A stretch of 49,541 bases of DNA, from the NCBI RefSeq assembly GCF_007830545.1, contig NZ_VLLF01000014.1, positions 1 through 49,541 of the forward strand, in the 5' to 3' direction. Position 1 is the stretch's first letter, and every line of letters starts with the position of its first letter. Source of the stretch: Roseibium hamelinense. GTDB lineage: Bacteria; Pseudomonadota; Alphaproteobacteria; Rhizobiales; Stappiaceae. The notes below the pieces were generated by a model, which saw only the letters and a list, made by a program, of their open reading frames with translations, was not told the origin of the DNA and ran no database searches. This document shows positions 45,343 to 49,541 of this stretch, piece by piece. The translations under genes were made by a program, and so were the position numbers.

Positions 45343-46881
45343 GTGAAAGCTACGGCGCTGAAATTCTTAGGCATTAAATCAAAGGCTCAAAAAGCCGCGC
45401 AAACTTCGGCGGAGATGCCTGATGTTCTTCAGGCGTTTCTTGGTGGCCGTCTGAGCTACGATGATCTGCTTCGTGCATTGAGGGACCACGCAACGAAGTC
45501 AGACACTCACGCTTTAGAAAGTCACAAAACGATTCGTGAGGCGGTAGAGCTTGGCAAGTTGCCTCAAGACCTCGGCCAGATCATCATCGGTCAATTACCA
45601 AATATTGGAGGGGCGGCTTCCTCATCCGGCGAGCAAACGACAGCACCGTTTTCTGCGGCCGACCAAACTCAAGAGTCGGAGGATGATCTTGACCCTCCGA
45701 CCATACCCAATGGCGCAACCACCGCCGCGCCAGCGAATGCGTCATCTCCCAATAGGTCTGGACAACAGCTTCTTCCGCCCTTGCCGTATCTCATGAAATC
45801 ACCGGCAACAGCTGGCGAGGAAATGCGAGAGCGGGTGGACGATGTCGTACTTGGTTCACTTGTTGGCGGTTTTAAAGAGTTTCGGAAGGCGCGCGAAAGT
45901 GGTGACACAGGGCAATCAGGCTACCCGGCATCCGAGCAAGTTGACAATTACCTGACAAGTTTTCGCAGCGCGCGCCTTCGGTCTGATGCACGCCGCGCAG
46001 CGGCAGGGCAATCAAAAGGCCCTGCGTCGCTGGAGGATCTGGCCGGCTCCAGTGCCGCAACCGCTGGAATAGGGTCGATCCTGCGAGATCGGTTTGTGCT
46101 TGACGATGAGATTGGCCGCGGCGGTATGGGGGTCGTCTATTCCGCTGTTGATAGAAGGCGGCTCGAAGCAGGTCACAATGAGCCATATGTTGCTCTCAAG
46201 CTGCTCAACGAAGTCCTTCGAACCGACGCCATAGCGCTGCGCTTAATGGAAGCAGAAGCGCGGAAGGCTCAGGCTCTCGCGCATCCGAATATTACCACTG
46301 TATTTGATTTTGACAGAGACGGTTCGGAAGCTTTCATTATTATGGAGCTCCTAAAAGGAAAACCCCTCGACAGGTATTTGGCTCAATCGATCGGGCGCGG
46401 CCGTCCAATGGAAGACTGCCGAACAATCATAGAAGGCATATGCAGCGGTTTAGCCTATGCCCATAGTCAAGATGTCATCCATTCTGACCTGAAACCCGGA
46501 AACGTCTTCATTTCGGGAGACAAGAGTGCCAAATTGCTTGATTTTGGCTTGGCGGCAGCCGCTAAAGCAGCCGAACCGTCGGAGGTCATTCAGGAAGCGC
46601 TGACGTCCGCTTATGCAAGCCCTGAAATGCTGGCTGGCGCAGAGCGCGATCCGCGTGACGACATCTTCGCTCTTGGATGCATTGCGTATCAACTGCTTAG
46701 TGGAACGCACCCGTTCGGCATGCAACCCGCTCTGGAGGCTGCCAAAAACGGAGTGGCACCGAGACCAATCGATGGTCTAACGGAATCGGCCGCTGAAGCC
46801 ATCACCGGAGCACTTCAATTCGAGCGCGAAGCCCGGACAAAAACCGCGGCCCTGTTTCAGGATCAGTTTTCGCGACCTTAG
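45343..46881 (+). CDS. serine/threonine protein kinase, second in the locus
   Basis: The 512-residue protein starts at GTG 45343, twelve bases after the activator stop. Residues 1 to about 240 are a non-kinase region: a helical start, then a Ser/Pro-rich stretch. The Hanks-type kinase domain follows (about 243-505): glycine loop IGRGGMGVVYSA, YVALKLLN, HSDLKPGNVF (HSD for HRD) and intact LLDFGLA. No transmembrane helix is seen. Substrates are unknown; the activator encoded just before it, or the FHA protein, are likely candidates. It is convergent with the ParA-like gene, 16 bases away. Confidence 0.9.
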   Translation: MKATALKFLGIKSKAQKAAQTSAEMPDVLQAFLGGRLSYDDLLRALRDHATKSDTHALESHKTIREAVELGKLPQDLGQIIIGQLPNIGGAASSSGEQTTAPFSAADQTQESEDDLDPPTIPNGATTAAPANASSPNRSGQQLLPPLPYLMKSPATAGEEMRERVDDVVLGSLVGGFKEFRKARESGDTGQSGYPASEQVDNYLTSFRSARLRSDARRAAAGQSKGPASLEDLAGSSAATAGIGSILRDRFVLDDEIGRGGMGVVYSAVDRRRLEAGHNEPYVALKLLNEVLRTDAIALRLMEAEARKAQALAHPNITTVFDFDRDGSEAFIIMELLKGKPLDRYLAQSIGRGRPMEDCRTIIEGICSGLAYAHSQDVIHSDLKPGNVFISGDKSAKLLDFGLAAAAKAAEPSEVIQEALTSAYASPEMLAGAERDPRDDIFALGCIAYQLLSGTHPFGMQPALEAAKNGVAPRPIDGLTESAAEAITGALQFEREARTKTAALFQDQFSRP

Positions 46882-46897
46882 CAGCAAATCGGTAGCG

Positions 46898-47671
46898 CTA
46901 TTCAATTGCGTCTACAATGCTTTCAATAGCCAAGGTAAATGAGTGATTCGGCTGCAGGGTCCGGATCAGGCCCGTACTTCCTATTTGGATAAGTTCGGTC
47001 GTCAACGGAAGAACGGCGACAACCGGCGTTCGGTAATTGGAAAAAATCCTCTGCGAAAGATCTTGGAAGTCAAAGGTGTCGAGCGCTTTGTTTACTACAA
47101 GAAACAGCTGCGGGACCTCCAGTTTCCGTGCAAGCTCAAGAGTGACCGCAGTGCCTTGATAGTCTTGAATATCCGGTCGCAGAATGAGCAACAAGGTGTC
47201 TGAGATTGCGATTGATAAAAGCGTTTCTTCATTGACCCCGGGATGGGTGTCGATAAGTAAATAATCTAAATCAAGAGAATCACAGAGTTCGATGAAACCG
47301 CGATTTAAATCCTCGACATTATACTTTTCTTTTAGTATCCGCGCGATTTCACCGGTCTTGATCGAGGACGGTACGAGAAATAATTGGCCTGCCTCACCGA
47401 GGATTTGAGCGCCGTTTCCGTCTACCACCCCAGCTGTTACATCATGTGCTGCTTCAACCATGCGGCAATGGCCCCACAGGAAATTGTTCAGCGTGTTGTG
47501 GACCGTGTTCAGATCCATTTTGAAAAGAGTATGAATACCGGGCGACTGAATATCGGTATCTACTATTCCTACTTTATGTCCCCTTAGAGCCAAGGCAGCT
47601 GCGATATTGGCTGTAACATTCGATTTACCGGTTCCGCCTCGGTAGGAATGGGTAGAAATAATCTTTGTCAC
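46898..47671 (-). CDS. ParA/MinD-family ATPase with arginine-variant Walker A
   Basis: The 257-residue protein starts with a deviant Walker A YRGGTGKSNV; the signature lysine of KGG-x-GKT is replaced by arginine. Other landmarks are GIVDTDIQSPG, LDYLLIDTHPGVNEETLLSI (Walker B), ILRPDIQDYQG and LFLVVNKALD. It is chromosomal-type (no helix-turn-helix). ParA/MinD ATPases position proteins or complexes; placement of the secretion machine is one option (inference). It lies 21 bases downstream of the coiled-coil gene on the same strand, so the two likely work together. Confidence 0.85.
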   Translation of the reverse strand: MTKIISTHSYRGGTGKSNVTANIAAALALRGHKVGIVDTDIQSPGIHTLFKMDLNTVHNTLNNFLWGHCRMVEAAHDVTAGVVDGNGAQILGEAGQLFLVPSSIKTGEIARILKEKYNVEDLNRGFIELCDSLDLDYLLIDTHPGVNEETLLSIAISDTLLLILRPDIQDYQGTAVTLELARKLEVPQLFLVVNKALDTFDFQDLSQRIFSNYRTPVVAVLPLTTELIQIGSTGLIRTLQPNHSFTLAIESIVDAIE

Positions 47672-47692
47672 GAATGTCTCGCCACGCTCGAT

Positions 47693-48103
47693 CTAGGTAG
47701 ATTTAAACCGCGCCCGCAATGACCGTGCCTGGGCCTGAAGGTTCTTAAAGTACTCGGATTCAGCAACTTTCTCGACCTCGGAAGCAGCTTCGTCCTTGTC
47801 ATACGCAACATCATACTTTTGAAGTTTGGATCGTAAAACCACGTTTTCTTTACGTAGTCTTTGTTCCGCGGCTTCTAGTTTCCGCTTGGTGGCCTGGAGA
47901 TCGGAAATTAATTGACTCGAATGGAATTCACGGGCCTCTACCTGAACCACCATTCCGGCAAAACTCTCCGCAAGCGCCCGAATATCCTCCGGACTTTCAG
48001 TGTCTGTGATGACTTGATAAAGGTCGTCAACGTCATCGAAACGGCCATTCGCGATGGCCTCACAGGTCTTAGCTAAGCTGGTGACTGCGGACTTGGGAGC
48101 CAT
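47693..48103 (-). CDS. coiled-coil protein paired with the ParA-like ATPase
   Basis: The 136-residue protein is not recognised as a named family. It has a helical N-terminal half (SPEDIRALAESFAGMVVQVEAR, HAMP-like in pattern), a coiled coil (about 68-95; LQATKRKLEAAEQRLRKEN), and a C-terminus SEYFKNLQAQARSLRARF that resembles the linkers which lead into signalling output domains. No signal peptide or transmembrane helix. It is encoded directly before the ParA-like gene, so an adaptor or cargo-linking role is plausible but unproven. Confidence 0.65.
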   Translation of the reverse strand: MAPKSAVTSLAKTCEAIANGRFDDVDDLYQVITDTESPEDIRALAESFAGMVVQVEAREFHSSQLISDLQATKRKLEAAEQRLRKENVVLRSKLQKYDVAYDKDEAASEVEKVAESEYFKNLQAQARSLRARFKST

Positions 48104-48147
48104 TCATTCCAGACCAATAAGTGAATAGTATCTTAGATGAGTGATAC

Positions 48148-48227
48148 ATGACCGATCCCATTGACCCAAGCAAATTCCGCAACCTTTTGATACCCCTTGC
48201 TTCAGAGGGAACGGGTCCGATTAGGAT
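48148..48227 (+). pseudogene. 5' fragment of an unknown gene cut by the IS3 element
   Basis: ATG 48148 opens a frame with a protein-like start (MTDPIDPSKFRNLLIPLA) that runs for about 26 codons to the left end of the IS3 element at 48228 and stops inside it at 48241-48243. It is divergent from the coiled-coil gene. The rest of the gene would lie beyond the insertion sequences. Too short to identify. Confidence 0.35.
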
Positions 48228-48292
48228 TGACCAGTTCCCCTGAAAGTTCCTCGTTTTGAGGTTAGTCTGTTCCCAATTGAAGGAAACAGACG

Positions 48293-48560
48293 ATGAAGCG
48301 ATCCAGGTTTTCCGAAGAACAGATCATCGGCATTTTGAAAGAACATCAGGCGGGGCATTTCAGCCGCCGAGCTTTGCCGCAAATACGGTGTCAGCGATGC
48401 GACCTTTTACAAGTGGCGCTCGAAGTACGGCGGCATGGAGGTGTCCGATGCCAAACGGCTGAAGTCCCTTGAAGAAGAGAACGCAAAACTGAAGAAGCTA
48501 CTCGCGGGGTCGATGATGGATGTGTCGACGCTCCGCGAGATGCTCGGAAAAAACTTCTAA
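48293..48560 (+). pseudogene. IS3-family transposase OrfA, frameshifted
   Basis: The frame starts MKRSRFSEEQIIGILKEHQAG and, after one extra G in the run at 48352-48355, continues in another frame as ISAAELCRKYGVSDATFYKW, the OrfA helix-turn-helix, and on to LREMLGKNF with a stop at 48558-48560. A single-base insertion thus breaks a normal OrfA (88 residues when corrected). A sequencing error in the G-run is possible. Confidence 0.85.
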
Positions 48561-48583
48561 CGCCTGGCTCAAGGAGGACTGCC

Positions 48584-49230
48584 GTGAGCTGCGCAATCAA
48601 GACCAAGGGCTATTCGCAACGCCGCGCCTGTGGGCTGGTTGGCATCGATCCGCGTGTTTACCGCTATCGGTCGACGAGATCCGATGATGCCGGGTTACGT
48701 CAGAGGCTGAAGGAATTGGCTTCGGAGAGACGGCGCTTTGGCTATCGCCGGCTGCACATCCTGCTGAAGCGTGAAGGCATCGAGGCCAACTGGAAGAAGG
48801 TCTACCGGATCTACCGGGAAGAGCGCCTCACAGTGCGCAAGCGCGGTGGTCGGAAACGAGCCCTGGGAACGCGAGCGCCGATGGCTGTGCCGCAAGCCAC
48901 CAATCAACGCTGGTCTCTCGACTTCGTCTCTGATGCCCTGATTGACGGACGCCGGTTCCGGATCCTGTGTGTCATTGATGACTTCAGCCGCGAATGCCTG
49001 GCAACGGTGGTCGACAACTCGATCTCCGGAGCCCGGGTCGCACGGGAACTGGACGAGATCGCGGAAAGTCGTGGCCGTTACCCCTTGATGATCATCAGCG
49101 ATAACGGCCCCGAACTCACGTCAAACGCCATGCTCACATGGCAGCAAGATCGAGGCGTGGAATGGCACTACATCGCCCCGGGCAAGCCAATGCAGAATGG
49201 CTTCGTTGAAAGCTTCAATGGACGCCTGAG
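48584..49230 (+). pseudogene. IS3-family transposase OrfB, truncated by IS21 insertion
   Basis: The rve-type integrase core is visible: [20 protein letters not shown] (first Asp), [10 protein letters not shown] (second Asp) and [10 protein letters not shown] (Glu). After the catalytic Glu the sequence enters IS21-like DNA at 49231 and reads on to a chance stop at 49351. About 50 C-terminal residues of a normal OrfB are missing, so the enzyme is likely inactive. The upstream HTH-like region has [20 protein letters not shown]. Confidence 0.9.
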
Positions 49231-49237
49231 TGTTGAT

Positions 49238-49277
49238 TTTCACCGAGAACTGCCCCGGTATTTCCACCGAGAATTGA
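49238..49277. repeat. IS21 terminal repeats
   Basis: Two near copies of TTTCACCGAGAACTGCCCCG (from 49238) and TTTCCACCGAGAATTGACCC (from 49261) lie in direct orientation about 23 bases apart, as the multiple end repeats bound by the IS21 transposase. Confidence 0.75.
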
Positions 49278-49314
49278 CCCGCCTTTTGTGTATGGAACGG
49301 CAGTTACGCCGTGG

Positions 49315-49541
49315 TCAAGATTTTGGTTTCCTCCCTTCGTTGTCGGCCTGATTTGCGGTGCTGTTTTTGAAGCGGAAGCTTTCGTTTCCGGTTTCAAGGA
49401 TATGGCAGTGGTGGGTGAGCCGGTCGAGCAGTGCGGTGGTCATCTTGGCGTCCCCAAAGACTGATGCCCATTCCGAGAAGCTCAGATTGGTGGTGATGAT
49501 GACGCTGGTGCGCTCGTAGAGCTTGCTCAGAAGATGGAAGA
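49315..49541 (-). CDS. istB: IS21-family helper ATPase IstB, C-terminal part
   Basis: The minus-strand frame, open at the right edge, reads [19 protein letters not shown], then [20 protein letters not shown] and [19 protein letters not shown], the conserved C-terminus of IstB, and stops at 49315-49317. IstB is the AAA+ helper of the IstA transposase. The Walker A part lies outside the window. The last 15 or so residues after FRFKNS are longer than in many IstB proteins. Confidence 0.93.
   Translation of the reverse strand, partial: FHLLSKLYERTSVIITTNLSFSEWASVFGDAKMTTALLDRLTHHCHILETGNESFRFKNSTANQADNEGRKPKS

Larger units (their letters stand above)
48228..49230 (+). mobile_element. IS3-family insertion sequence, interrupted by an IS21-family element
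   Basis: The left end is placed at TGACCAGTTCCCC (48228) because IS3 ends begin with TG; the exact inverted repeat cannot be confirmed since the right end is missing. It holds orfA (frameshifted) and orfB with an A-rich slippage site AAAAAA near 48548-48553, the place of programmed -1 frameshifting. The sequence breaks at 49230 where the IS21-like end begins. Confidence 0.8.
49231..49541 (-). mobile_element. IS21-family insertion sequence, one end, runs off the window
   Basis: The element begins with TGTTGATTTTCACCGAGAAC at 49231, a typical IS21-family end, and contains the 3' part of istB reading toward this end. It lies inside the orfB of the IS3 element and continues past position 49541. 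Confidence 0.85.

Noticed and set aside
1..49541. CRISPR arrays or tRNA genes
   Set aside because: No regularly spaced direct repeats and no tRNA-like cloverleaf pattern were noticed in the gaps between genes.

Overview
The window is a chromosomal segment of an alphaproteobacterium. The first bases are the 5' end of a 16S rRNA gene on the minus strand, with the AACGAACGCTGGCGGCA start typical of Alphaproteobacteria, preceded by a consensus-like rrn promoter. The genus cannot be fixed from the sequence; a marine Stappiaceae- or Rhodobacterales-like host is a guess. Almost everything else is one large type VI secretion system (T6SS) locus with a heavy load of phosphorylation-based regulators.

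Layout. (1) 1-2362: 16S start, rrn leader and promoter, a truncated pirin remnant, a VOC/glyoxalase-fold gene and a small lipoprotein gene. (2) 2465-9591: two partner-switching modules. The first (minus strand) has a STAS-like protein, a HATPase-like protein, a membrane SpoIIE/PP2C phosphatase with an extracytoplasmic sensor and HAMP domain, a STAS-like/SAM-methyltransferase fusion and another HATPase-like protein. The second has a soluble coiled-coil SpoIIE phosphatase on the plus strand and, on the minus strand, an RsbW-type kinase and a STAS antagonist. No sigma factor is visible as their target. (3) 9774-27956, plus strand: tssA, tssB, tssC, tssE, tssF, tssG, an FHA gene, tssJ, tssK, tssL, tssM, tagF, a PP2C phosphatase (pppA-like) and a Ser/Thr kinase (ppkA-like), that is, the structural core plus a threonine-phosphorylation control pathway. 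(4) 27968-40091, minus strand: an arm transcribed toward the core. It holds a DUF2169-pentapeptide protein, a second pentapeptide protein, a DUF4150 PAAR-like tip protein, a short VgrG, a separate spike-like protein, a DUF3540 protein, a TPR/glycosyltransferase-like protein, a small unknown protein, and a 580-residue protein that reads as a divergent TssB-TssC sheath fusion. (5) 40833-46881, plus strand: tssH (clpV), a sigma-54 enhancer-binding activator with a GAF domain, and a second Ser/Thr kinase. (6) 46898-48103, minus strand: a ParA/MinD-like ATPase and a coiled-coil protein. (7) 48228-49541: an IS3-family element with a frameshifted orfA, interrupted by an IS21-family element that runs off the window.

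How it fits together. TssJ/L/M form the envelope complex, TssE/F/G/K with VgrG the baseplate, TssA the assembly platform, TssB/C the sheath and TssH the disassembly ATPase. The tube protein Hcp (TssD) is not encoded here. The kinase, phosphatase, FHA protein and TagF match the post-translational switch known from Pseudomonas. A sigma-54-type promoter candidate before the DUF2169 gene, together with the activator gene, suggests RpoN control of the tip/effector arm. The strongest candidates for undescribed biology are the TssB-TssC fusion with its two unknown neighbours, the apparent split VgrG spike, and the stacked partner-switching modules with their STAS-methyltransferase fusion.
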